Shown piece after piece: positions 1 through 8,152 of a DNA stretch of 64,000 nucleotides. How positions within the stretch are numbered: position 1 is the stretch's first letter; the number at the start of each line of letters is the position of its first letter. The notes under the pieces were generated by a model that saw nothing but the letters and a program-made list of their open reading frames with translations, did no database searches and was not told the origin of the DNA. Origin of the DNA: WJKG01 sp964627305 (GTDB lineage: Bacteria; Zixibacteria; MSB-5A5; GN15; FEB-12); the NCBI GenBank assembly GCA_964627305.1, contig CAZVHP010000001.1:310001-374000 (forward strand), given 5' to 3'. Both the position numbers and the translations under genes were made by a program.

Positions 1-170
1 ACCTGCCGGGGCGGGTTTTCGTCGGTGATTTCGAGCTGGAGCCGGGAACATACGACATCACGATTCGCTACCTGACGGCCGGCGGAGGCGTGGCCGCCGT
101 GGAGCACTTCCACAACTATGAAGTCCGGCCGGGTGCGTTCAACCTCGTCCACGCCTTCTCCCCACAGTAG
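1..170 (+). CDS. C-terminal end of an unidentified protein (5' end outside window)
   Basis: An open frame enters from the left edge, with its first full codon at base 3, and stops at TAG 168-170. It gives 55 residues beginning LPGRVFVGDF and ending LVHAFSPQ. The composition (alternating hydrophobic and polar residues, GxYDITIRYL) looks like a beta-rich extracytoplasmic domain, but no family can be named from this much. It converges on the tldD-tldE pair and shares a two-way terminator with it. Confidence 0.6.
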   Translation, partial: LPGRVFVGDFELEPGTYDITIRYLTAGGGVAAVEHFHNYEVRPGAFNLVHAFSPQ

Positions 171-204
171 AGACTTCCGGAGGTCTTTGTTGCCAGTCAC
201 AATG

Positions 205-237
205 AAGGCGGGCTCCTGCGTTCACAGGACCCGCCTT
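205..237. terminator. Bidirectional intrinsic terminator
   Basis: AAGGCGGG-C-TCCTG pairs with CAGGA-C-CCGCCTT, giving a long GC-rich stem with A-rich and T-rich flanks. It lies between two convergent genes (plus-strand fragment ending at 170, tldE ending at 277), so it can serve both strands. Confidence 0.7.
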
Positions 238-276
238 TCGTCATGTTATCGCGAAACTCGGCCGGCCTCCACTCGC

Positions 277-1629
277 TCAGAAGTCAGTCTTGCCGGAGAA
301 CCTGAACGACTTCAGATGAACCGCCGGCGCAATAGCGCAGCCAATACTGCTCCACCAGGAATCGACCAGCTCCCGCTCTTTTGATATGGCTACAGCAGTT
401 CCGAAAGCCCGCGGCATGGCATCGGTGAATCGAAGATTCTTGATGCCGCACACGATTTCTCCGTTGCGAATGAGGAAGGTGCCATCGCGCGTCATGCCGG
501 TCAACACCCCCCGGGGCTGATCGATGAAGCCGTTGATATAGTGAAAGCGCGTCACCAGGATGCCCTTCTTGACGCTTCTGATCATCTCCTCGCGTTTTGC
601 CGTGCCCGCCCTCATGCACAGATTCAGCCCGATACCGCCCTCGCCCATTTGATCGGCTGTGTACGCATGGCCGGTCGGTTTGCGACCTTCTTTCGCCGCC
701 GACAGCCGGTCCCACACCGTGTCGGTGGCCACTCCCTTGTCGATGTACATCACCTTCCGGCGGGGTACACCTTCGAAGTCGAACGGCAGACCGATTCCTC
801 CAGGCTCGAACGCGTTGTCATACCAGCTCACCAGCTCCGAGGTGATCTTCTTGCCGAACTTGCCGGACAGCAGCGACATCTTCTGCAGAACCGGTTTGTT
901 GCGAAGGCCCACGTAGTTGAGCCACTCCAGCAGTGAGGCTACCGCCACCGGTTCCAGAATGACCTCGTACTCGCCGGGGTCAATACTCTGCGGGTGCACC
1001 GACCTGCGGCACTTCTCAGCGGCCACTGCGGCGAGGCCCTTCGTATCCAGACTGCCGAGGGCAGGCGACAACCCGGCACCGTACCCCGAGGAATCATCCG
1101 ACATGGCGATGAAATTCACCGATGCCGATGTGCCGGCATGGTATGCCTCGACGCCATTGCTGTTGACCACTGCCGTCTCGGTCACTGTCGTCGATAGCGC
1201 ACCGGCCGCTCCCTGCTTCAGCCGGTCAGTGATCTTGATCATACTCTTCACTGCTCGCGCCCGCTGCATGGGCGATGCCTTGGCCGTCGCCTCATCAAAG
1301 TTATCCAGCATCTTGTACTTTGCCGGCTTCGGTAACCCCGGCCAGTCAGGGTTCTCCGGCCGCATTTTGGCAATGCTGCAGGCATTGCGCACTGTCTGCA
1401 CAAGCTCCGCCTTGTTCAGCGAGTTGGTGACTGCGACCCCGATCCTGTTGCCAATCACACAGCGCACGATCACCCGCTGGTTCGTTTCGGCGACATTCTG
1501 GTGGATGGCCGAATTGGCAAACCGCGTCAGTCCGGAATCCTGGGCGAAGCAGGTCACTTCGGTCTGCTCTGCCTCCGATGCATCCAGTACGCTTCGCAGG
1601 CTGTTCAGTAGCTTCTCACGCCCAATCAT
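277..1629 (-). CDS. tldE: TldE/PmbA-like metalloprotease subunit
   Basis: 450 aa protein of the TldD/PmbA family, whose TldD-TldE pairs form heterodimeric metalloproteases that trim modified peptides. It has the family N-terminal domain (TRFANSAIHQNVAETN) and a C-terminal beta-rich domain with FDFEGVPRRK and NGFIDQPRGVLTGMTRDGTF. It lacks an HExxxH metal motif, as expected for the non-catalytic TldE partner. Its ATG overlaps the tldD stop by 4 bases (ATGA), so the two are translationally coupled. The family assignment is secure; the substrate is unknown. No peptide-modification genes were seen nearby. Confidence 0.88.
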   Translation of the reverse strand: MIGREKLLNSLRSVLDASEAEQTEVTCFAQDSGLTRFANSAIHQNVAETNQRVIVRCVIGNRIGVAVTNSLNKAELVQTVRNACSIAKMRPENPDWPGLPKPAKYKMLDNFDEATAKASPMQRARAVKSMIKITDRLKQGAAGALSTTVTETAVVNSNGVEAYHAGTSASVNFIAMSDDSSGYGAGLSPALGSLDTKGLAAVAAEKCRRSVHPQSIDPGEYEVILEPVAVASLLEWLNYVGLRNKPVLQKMSLLSGKFGKKITSELVSWYDNAFEPGGIGLPFDFEGVPRRKVMYIDKGVATDTVWDRLSAAKEGRKPTGHAYTADQMGEGGIGLNLCMRAGTAKREEMIRSVKKGILVTRFHYINGFIDQPRGVLTGMTRDGTFLIRNGEIVCGIKNLRFTDAMPRAFGTAVAISKERELVDSWWSSIGCAIAPAVHLKSFRFSGKTDF

Positions 1630-3068
1630 TTGCTCACCCCCACCCTGATGTTGCGAAATCTACTGGGAGCGGCGCCGTGAGCCACGTGGGCTACCTGCAT
1701 CGGTTCCCCCTTCCCGCAGTTCGGAATTGCCCACACCCGCCAGTGGTCCTGGTCGCAGATCGCATCGCACGTATTCCAGAACTCCGGTGTGATGCCGGTG
1801 TAGACCGGGTTCTTGTACATCTGGCCCAATTTGCCTCCCCTGATCTGCCACGCACACTCGCAGCCAAACTGGAAATTCAGCCGCTTGTCGTCGATTGACC
1901 AGCTCTTGTTCAGATCGAACAGGATCCCGTCCTCGGTATCTGCAATGAGATCGTCAAGTCTCCAGCTCCCCGGCTCCAGGTTGACATTGGTCATGCGGAT
2001 CAGAGGTATCCGATTCCACCCGTCAGCCCGCATAGTGCCGTTGGAACGCTGCCTGATCACCGGCGCCGTTTCGCGACTTGTCAGGTAACCTACGAAAAGG
2101 CCGTCCTTGACTATCGGCGCCCGCTGTGCCTTGACACCCTCATCATCGTAGCCAAACGTTCCCAGGCCTCCTTCCACGGTCGCGTCGGCATTGATACTCA
2201 CCAACTCCGAACCGTACCGCAGCTTGTTCATCTTGTCGAGCGTCAGGAACGATCCGCCCGCCAGCGATATCTCGGTGCCGAGCACTCGGTCCAGCTCAAT
2301 GGGATGACCACACGACTCATGAATCTGAAGCGCCATCATGGGTCCGCACAGAATGATGGTGGTATCCGTATCGGGGCACGGCTTGGCCTTCAGCAATTCG
2401 ATCGCCTCTTCGCGTACCCGCTCTGCGTTCTCCACCAGGCCAAGCTCCCGGATGAACTCCCAGCCGCGTGTGGCGTAATCGCCGCCGTGCGAGTTGGGAA
2501 ATGAACGCTTCTGCGCCTGACCATCGCCAACGGCAATAGCGTGATAGCCGCCGCCGGACTCCACTATGTCCTGCTCGATCTGGGCGCCCTCGCTGGACAC
2601 AAACAGCTTGTTGGTCTTGAAGAAATTGAGCGACACCTCGGCCGTCTTGATCTTCTTCGATCGGGTCAGGCGCTCAGTGACGGTTTGCATCAGGCTGAGT
2701 TTCTCATCGAAAGACACCTCGAACGGGTCGGCTGCGCACGGCGACACATAGTGATCAGTGAAGGCCTCCTGCTCGGCCAGTTGCACCGGTTCTCGCCGCG
2801 TCAGCGCCGAGGCCTTCGCGATCTGCAACGCCCGGCTGGCCGCCTTGTTCATCTCCGCTTTGGAGGTTCCTGCCGTTCCGGCAAACCCCCAGCAACCCTG
2901 ATGGAGTACCCTGACTCCAATCCCCACATCGATATCCCGACCAAGCTGGTCAACCTTGCCGTTGCTCATCCTGATGGACTCGCGCTGACGGCTGACGTAT
3001 CGGGCATCGGCGTAATCGACTCCCTTGACCTTCAGGGCATCGATACAATCCCGCAATCGCTGTTTCAT
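1626..3068 (-). CDS. tldD: TldD-like metalloprotease, catalytic subunit
   Basis: 480 aa, the normal TldD length. The zinc motif HESCGH (HExxxH) lies at about residues 250-255, followed by PIELDRVLG. The conserved C-terminal part (SLDDLIADTEDGILF-like and CDQDHWRVWAIPNCGKGEPMQVAHVAHGAAPSRFRNIRVG) is complete. As the catalytic partner of tldE, with which it overlaps by 4 bases, it should form a cytoplasmic heterodimer cleaving unfolded or modified peptides. The upstream region (3069-3284) is shared with the divergent C10 protease gene. Confidence 0.92.
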   Translation of the reverse strand: MKQRLRDCIDALKVKGVDYADARYVSRQRESIRMSNGKVDQLGRDIDVGIGVRVLHQGCWGFAGTAGTSKAEMNKAASRALQIAKASALTRREPVQLAEQEAFTDHYVSPCAADPFEVSFDEKLSLMQTVTERLTRSKKIKTAEVSLNFFKTNKLFVSSEGAQIEQDIVESGGGYHAIAVGDGQAQKRSFPNSHGGDYATRGWEFIRELGLVENAERVREEAIELLKAKPCPDTDTTIILCGPMMALQIHESCGHPIELDRVLGTEISLAGGSFLTLDKMNKLRYGSELVSINADATVEGGLGTFGYDDEGVKAQRAPIVKDGLFVGYLTSRETAPVIRQRSNGTMRADGWNRIPLIRMTNVNLEPGSWRLDDLIADTEDGILFDLNKSWSIDDKRLNFQFGCECAWQIRGGKLGQMYKNPVYTGITPEFWNTCDAICDQDHWRVWAIPNCGKGEPMQVAHVAHGAAPSRFRNIRVGVSK

Positions 3069-3284
3069 ACGACCTCTCTTCAGATAACAATGACAGGTCC
3101 CACACCATCAGCTCACAATGTAGACCGCTCCAGGCCCGCTGACAAGTGCAATACGCTAAATCCTTTGCTAATGAACTTTGCAGTGCTATATTGCCCTCAG
3201 AAACATACGCCGGTGTCCGGTGTCCGGTCTGTGGTCACCGAATCGGCCCCAAAACCCCCGTACTTGCGCAAGCCGAGGAATATG

Positions 3285-5438
3285 ATGCACACATCACGAT
3301 TGTCCCGTCGACTCTCTCTGGTCACTATAGTACTACTGATCAGCGTTGGAACATCAGTCGCTGAAATCCCAACCGACCGCGAAACGGACCTCGTCTGCCT
3401 CAACTGGCTGCAGACGGTCGTTGCCACTGAGGGAGACTGGGACGGCACTGTCAATCCTGCCATCGCTGCGCGCGATATCCTTACACACCAGGGACAGGAT
3501 GTTGCAGTCGTCTACTCGATCGACCCCCGTGGACATGTTCTGGTACCTCTGCTTAAGGAACTTGCGCCGGTCAAGTCATACAGCACGACCAGCGGCCTCG
3601 ACCTGACTCCCAACAGCGCCCTGGGCTATACGGCCATGCTGCGTGATGTTCTTGGCAACCGCTTTCAGGAGTTCGTTAAGTACTACGGCAGCCTGAACTC
3701 GAGGCAGCCCGACACCGGTACGGTGCTCTTCGGCCGCAGTCAGCGGAGTCTGTGGGACGAGTACGCTGTCGATCCCGGGTTGTTCGCCCAGCGGCTTCCC
3801 CAGCGCGGAATCAAGAGCGCTCAGGCCGGACCCCTTATGAGTACGTCCTGGGATCAGGGCGCCCCCTACAACGACCTGTGTCCAACCGGTGATTCCAACG
3901 TACGCTGTGTCGTCGGCTGTGTGGCGACGGCATTCGCTCAGGTAATGAACTACTGGCAGTGGCCGGCTTCCGGTGTAGGCAGCCACACCTACTGGTGGAA
4001 TGGGGACCACTCCTGCGGCGGGTCTACACCCGGCAGGTACTTGACCGCGTATTTCGACAAGCAGTACGACTGGGACAACATGCCCCTGGAATGCATCCTC
4101 GGCTGCTCCCCGGAACAGGGCGCTGCGGCCGCAGAGCTTTGCTACGATGTCGGCGTCGCCTTTGATATGGGCTACGGCGCCTGCGGCTCAGGCGCCTGGC
4201 CGGCACGAGCGGAGACCATGTATCCCCGACACTTCTGGTATGATTCATCGATTACGCGCGAGTACCGGTTCGACTATACCTACGACGGCTGGTTCAACGT
4301 GCTCAAGGGCCAGATCGATCTCGGTCGTCCAATTCCCTATACGATCTACAGCCACGAGATTGTCTGCGATGGCTGGAAAGAAATCGATGACCTCAAGCAG
4401 ATTCATATGAACTATGGTTGGGCGTCCGGTCACGACAAGTGGTACACTGTCGATGAGCTGCACTGCCCCTGGGACGGCTGCGAGTGGTTCGAGGACTATG
4501 CCATGATCAATATGTTCCCGGATGAGGCGGTAACCTTCGCACCCGACCAGCGGATCGGATTCGAGCCGTTCGAGATCACCTTTACCGGGAATTCCAACCT
4601 CAGCGCCCCGGCGTGGTCGTGGGCGTTCGGTGATGGGGGTACTGCCGATGTACCCAACCCCGTCCACGTCTACACGCAACCGGGCTACTATAATGTCTCC
4701 GCGACCGTCACGGACCCCGACACCACCCGCTCACGGACGTGGCAGGATTGTTTAATCGTCCTGGCCGATTCCCTTATCGGCAGCGAAGCTTCCGGCGCCG
4801 CAGGAGAGGATGTCGAGATCGTTATCATGGCCCGGAACACAATTCCGGTCAGCTCCATCAGAATCCCAATCGTGATCTCCGGCAGCCTGATCGGTATTAC
4901 TCTCGACTCGTTCTCAGTTGACGGATGCCGCACCAGTGATTTCGCCTCGGTCGGCTACTCCCACTGGCTCAGCAGTACCCAGTACACGATGCGCGTATCC
5001 AACCCTCTGGTACATCCTGACACAGACCTGCCGCCCGGCGTCGGCCCGGTGCTCAAGCTCTACTACTCGATACCCGGCTCTGCCAGGGGTGGCCAGCAAG
5101 CCGTTCTCTCATTCGACGGTTACCCGGGCAACCAGCCGGAGATGTCCGGCCGCGTAGCCACCTACAATGCCCGTAGCAAATCGGCCACGATCACAGCCCA
5201 GTCCGGCGGAACGTGCTGCGTTGGCGTGACCGGCAACATCGACGGTGACCCCGACGAGTTGGTTAACGTCTCGGACTTGACGCGGTTTGTTGACTACTTG
5301 TTCGTCAGTGGTGAGGACCTTCCGTGTCCGGCCGAGGCTGACGTCGATGGTGACGGCAACATCAATCTGTCGGACCTCACCCGTCTGATCGCCTATTTGT
5401 TTGAAGGCGATGCCGACGCCTTGAGTCCCTGCCCGTAA
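3285..5438 (+). CDS. Secreted C10 (streptopain-like) cysteine protease with PKD, cohesin-like and dockerin-like modules
   Basis: 717 aa. ATG 3285 (or 3282) follows a GAGG box; the open frame extends further upstream but that part is antisense to tldD and is not credible. Residues 1-25 form a signal peptide. A C10-type propeptide (about 30-190) precedes the catalytic domain, with nucleophile Cys212 in GCVATA, His357 in YSHEIVCDGW and Asn376 in MNYGW. Then come a PKD domain (about 420-490: WSWAFGDGG, PGYYNVSATV), a cohesin-like beta domain (about 495-640: GEDVEIVIMARN) and a dockerin-like EF-hand pair (about 648-717). It is probably a cell-surface or secreted endopeptidase exported by Sec. Its paralogue lies directly downstream. 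Domain calls after the catalytic region rest on sequence pattern only. Confidence 0.85.
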   Translation: MHTSRLSRRLSLVTIVLLISVGTSVAEIPTDRETDLVCLNWLQTVVATEGDWDGTVNPAIAARDILTHQGQDVAVVYSIDPRGHVLVPLLKELAPVKSYSTTSGLDLTPNSALGYTAMLRDVLGNRFQEFVKYYGSLNSRQPDTGTVLFGRSQRSLWDEYAVDPGLFAQRLPQRGIKSAQAGPLMSTSWDQGAPYNDLCPTGDSNVRCVVGCVATAFAQVMNYWQWPASGVGSHTYWWNGDHSCGGSTPGRYLTAYFDKQYDWDNMPLECILGCSPEQGAAAAELCYDVGVAFDMGYGACGSGAWPARAETMYPRHFWYDSSITREYRFDYTYDGWFNVLKGQIDLGRPIPYTIYSHEIVCDGWKEIDDLKQIHMNYGWASGHDKWYTVDELHCPWDGCEWFEDYAMINMFPDEAVTFAPDQRIGFEPFEITFTGNSNLSAPAWSWAFGDGGTADVPNPVHVYTQPGYYNVSATVTDPDTTRSRTWQDCLIVLADSLIGSEASGAAGEDVEIVIMARNTIPVSSIRIPIVISGSLIGITLDSFSVDGCRTSDFASVGYSHWLSSTQYTMRVSNPLVHPDTDLPPGVGPVLKLYYSIPGSARGGQQAVLSFDGYPGNQPEMSGRVATYNARSKSATITAQSGGTCCVGVTGNIDGDPDELVNVSDLTRFVDYLFVSGEDLPCPAEADVDGDGNINLSDLTRLIAYLFEGDADALSPCP

Positions 5439-5755
5439 AGAGGTGGTACTCAGCGACAAGTGCGGTCCACGAACCTGAACCGATCCTGCGAACTAAAGTA
5501 CTGGTGTTTTGTGGTTCGTTCCGTATATTGTACAAGATATACAGCAAACAGATTACTGATTACTATGTGTTGGCCTTGCTTGAACCGCACCCAACACCGC
5601 CGCTCGCACACCCCTCACGTTCGTGTTGCTCTTGCTTCGGCAGGATCTGATGAATGCGTAGCGAGCGGATCACCGGTAAACAAACGGACAGCCGAGCCGA
5701 CATCATTGAAACACCGATGCCCTTCGCCACGGCTGGTTACCAAAGGAGATGAGAC
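5439..5755 (+). promoter_or_regulatory. Intergenic region between the two C10 protease genes, with a near-palindrome
   Basis: 317 bases without a credible gene. The only structure seen is a 20-base imperfect palindrome at 5523-5542 (outer arms GTATAT and ATATAC around TGTACA), possibly an operator. A clear ribosome-binding site (AAAGGAG at 5742-5748) precedes the downstream gene. No sigma70 promoter with two good boxes was recognised. Confidence 0.3.
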
Positions 5756-7933
5756 ATGATTGCCCGGGCACACCAGGGAAGTAGATTGCACACACCGTTA
5801 CGAAAAGGGGAAGCCAAAGGGCTGCGTGCCGTTATCTGGGCCGCCCTGTTAGTATTCGTTCTCGTCGGAACGGTCTCCGCCGAGCTGGCCGACAAACAAC
5901 AGATGGACAATGTTGCCGTTAACTGGGTTTTGTCCCATACCGCCTCGTTCGGCCAGTGGGCCGAGGCGACCGATCCCCAGATAACCGGAATGGACCCGCT
6001 GTACCACAACGACACCCTGGTCGGTCACTGTTACCATATTGCACCGGCCGGATACGTTGTCGTCCCGGTACTGATGGAACTGCCGCCGGTGAAGCTCTAT
6101 TCCGATGTCAGCAATCTCGACGTCAATGCTGCCGATGGCATGGCGCTGATGGTCCGCGAAGTGCTGCTGCATAGGATGCAGTACTACATTGATCGCTTCG
6201 GCTCGCTCGATGCGGTCCAGACCGACAAGAGCGATATTGCTTACGACCCGGCTAATCGGGCCGAATGGGACAGATTCGCTGTCGACCCGGAAGACTTCGC
6301 CCAGCAGCTTCAGTCCGGTCAGAAGGCCGACATTCAGCAGGTCGGACCGCTGCTCACGCAATCCTGGCACCAGGGGTACCCGTACAATCTACTGGCGCCG
6401 TATGGCGATGGCGGCCGCTGTGTGGTTGGCTGCGTTGCGACCGCCGCGGCTCAGATCATGGCGTATCACAAGTGGCCGATCCAGGGTAACGGTACCGTAT
6501 CGTACTACTGGAGCGGCGATTACTCCTGCGGCGGCAGCACCCCCGGTCAGCAGTTGTCCGCCGATCTGACCAATCCCTACGATTGGGATAATATGCCCGA
6601 TGACTGCCACGACGGTTGCACCAGCGCCGAACGCGACGCTGTCGCCGAGCTGTGCTACGAAGTTGGTGTTGCGTTCCAGATGAACTACGGCCGTTGCGGG
6701 TCGGGCGCCTATACCTCGTATGCCCAGACTGTCTTCCCGGAGTACTTCGGCTACAGCGATTCTCTGATCGACCGCACGAACCGCTCGAATACCTCCGCCG
6801 CCGCTTACTTCCAACTCATCCAGGACGAGATCAACAACCTCAGGCCGATGCAATACCGCATATACTCTCACTCCATAGTCTGCGATGGCTGGCGACTGCA
6901 GGGTGAAACCAAGCAGATGCACCTTAACTACGGTTGGGATAGCGGTCACAACGCCTGGTACACAATGGACAATCTGCACTGCCCCTGGGATGGTTGCTCC
7001 CCCTGGGAGGAGTATATCATCCATGGAATCATGCCGTTCAATGCCGCCAGCTTCAGTTGCGACAAGGCTGTCGGCCAGGTCCCTCTTGAGGTCGCCTTTC
7101 AAGGCGGCTCCGACCTGATGGTCGACCAGTGGATATGGGATTTTGGCGACGGAGACTCCGCCTGGACCCAGTCTCCTGTGCACACCTACAGCGAACCCGG
7201 TGTCTATACCGTCGTCCTTGAAGTCCACGCCGGATCCGATGTCTACGCCAGTACCCGCCAGGACTACATTGCCGCTCTCGCCGACACGATGGTGGCCATG
7301 GAAATCGAGGGTGGCCCCGGCGACACCGTCGAAGTCGTGGTCTACGGCCGCAATGTGTGCCCGTTGGATGATATCCGTATACCTGTCCAGGTCTCCGGTG
7401 ATCTCGTATTGACCATGCTCGGATACACAACTCAGGACTGCCGCACCAGCTACTTCGACTTGCAGGACTACGTCCACTGGGATGCCTTCTTCAACCGCTA
7501 CACGGCGCGCCTGCAGGTTGACGCCCAACCCGATCTCGGTGCCGGTGACGGCCCCCTGGCGCGGCTTCTGTTCGCCATCTCCACTGCCGCCGAACCCGGA
7601 CAATCCGCACAGGTGAGTATTGGCGGCTACGGTGACTATCAGCCCCGGTTCAGCGGACCGGTAGCGTCATACAATCCGTACGTCATCTCCGGTACCGTCA
7701 ATATGGCCGGATGCTGTATCGGTATCCGCGGCAACGTTGACAATGATCCCAACAACCTGGTAAATGTCAGCGATGTCACCGCCTTGATCGCCTTCCTGTT
7801 CGATGACGGCCCCATGCCCGAATGTCCCGAAGAAGCCGATGTCAGCGCGGATGGCAACATAAACGTCCAGGACCTGACCTTCCTGATCTCCTATCTGTTC
7901 GACGACGGCCCGCCGCCGCCATCCTGCTACTGA
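5756..7933 (+). CDS. Secreted C10 (streptopain-like) cysteine protease with PKD, cohesin-like and dockerin-like modules (paralogue)
   Basis: 725 aa, start fixed by AAAGGAG 7 bases before the ATG. It has a long basic N-region, then a hydrophobic signal segment (about 24-42). The layout matches the upstream gene: propeptide, catalytic domain with Cys226 (GCVATA), His372 (YSHSIVCDGW) and Asn391 (NYGW), PKD (about 430-505, WIWDFGDGDS), cohesin-like domain (about 512-655, GDTVEVVVYGRN) and C-terminal dockerin-like repeats (GNVDNDPNNLVNVSDV and ADVSADGNINVQDL). The two look like a tandem duplication, since order and linker motifs are the same. Expected role: extracellular protein degradation. A hairpin terminator follows. 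Confidence 0.87.
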   Translation: MIARAHQGSRLHTPLRKGEAKGLRAVIWAALLVFVLVGTVSAELADKQQMDNVAVNWVLSHTASFGQWAEATDPQITGMDPLYHNDTLVGHCYHIAPAGYVVVPVLMELPPVKLYSDVSNLDVNAADGMALMVREVLLHRMQYYIDRFGSLDAVQTDKSDIAYDPANRAEWDRFAVDPEDFAQQLQSGQKADIQQVGPLLTQSWHQGYPYNLLAPYGDGGRCVVGCVATAAAQIMAYHKWPIQGNGTVSYYWSGDYSCGGSTPGQQLSADLTNPYDWDNMPDDCHDGCTSAERDAVAELCYEVGVAFQMNYGRCGSGAYTSYAQTVFPEYFGYSDSLIDRTNRSNTSAAAYFQLIQDEINNLRPMQYRIYSHSIVCDGWRLQGETKQMHLNYGWDSGHNAWYTMDNLHCPWDGCSPWEEYIIHGIMPFNAASFSCDKAVGQVPLEVAFQGGSDLMVDQWIWDFGDGDSAWTQSPVHTYSEPGVYTVVLEVHAGSDVYASTRQDYIAALADTMVAMEIEGGPGDTVEVVVYGRNVCPLDDIRIPVQVSGDLVLTMLGYTTQDCRTSYFDLQDYVHWDAFFNRYTARLQVDAQPDLGAGDGPLARLLFAISTAAEPGQSAQVSIGGYGDYQPRFSGPVASYNPYVISGTVNMAGCCIGIRGNVDNDPNNLVNVSDVTALIAFLFDDGPMPECPEEADVSADGNINVQDLTFLISYLFDDGPPPPSCY

Positions 7934-7986
7934 TACGCGGCAGGTACGATCACATAAGATATTGACTACCAGTAGTCATGCGCTCA

Positions 7987-8018
7987 GCGGCCGATGGTTC
8001 ATCAGAATCATCGGCCGC
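7987..8018 (+). terminator. Hairpin terminator after the second C10 protease
   Basis: A perfect 10-bp stem, GCGGCCGATG with CATCGGCCGC, encloses a 12-base loop and is followed by CCGCCTTT. The short T run makes it a moderate intrinsic terminator. Confidence 0.6.
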
Positions 8019-8152
8019 CCGCCTTTACAGACAACCTGCCCCGAATCTGCTCTACGGGCTTGCCTGCCGCCGATTTGCGGTGTACTATGACCACTTCACA
8101 TGTTGCCGCAATGGCGATGCCCTGTTAAGCAAGAAACAAGGGAGAGCAATCC

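Noticed and set aside
2541..3284. Upstream extension of the first C10 protease frame by about 250 codons
   Set aside because: It lies antisense to tldD, lacks a ribosome-binding site, and the signal peptide begins at 3285.
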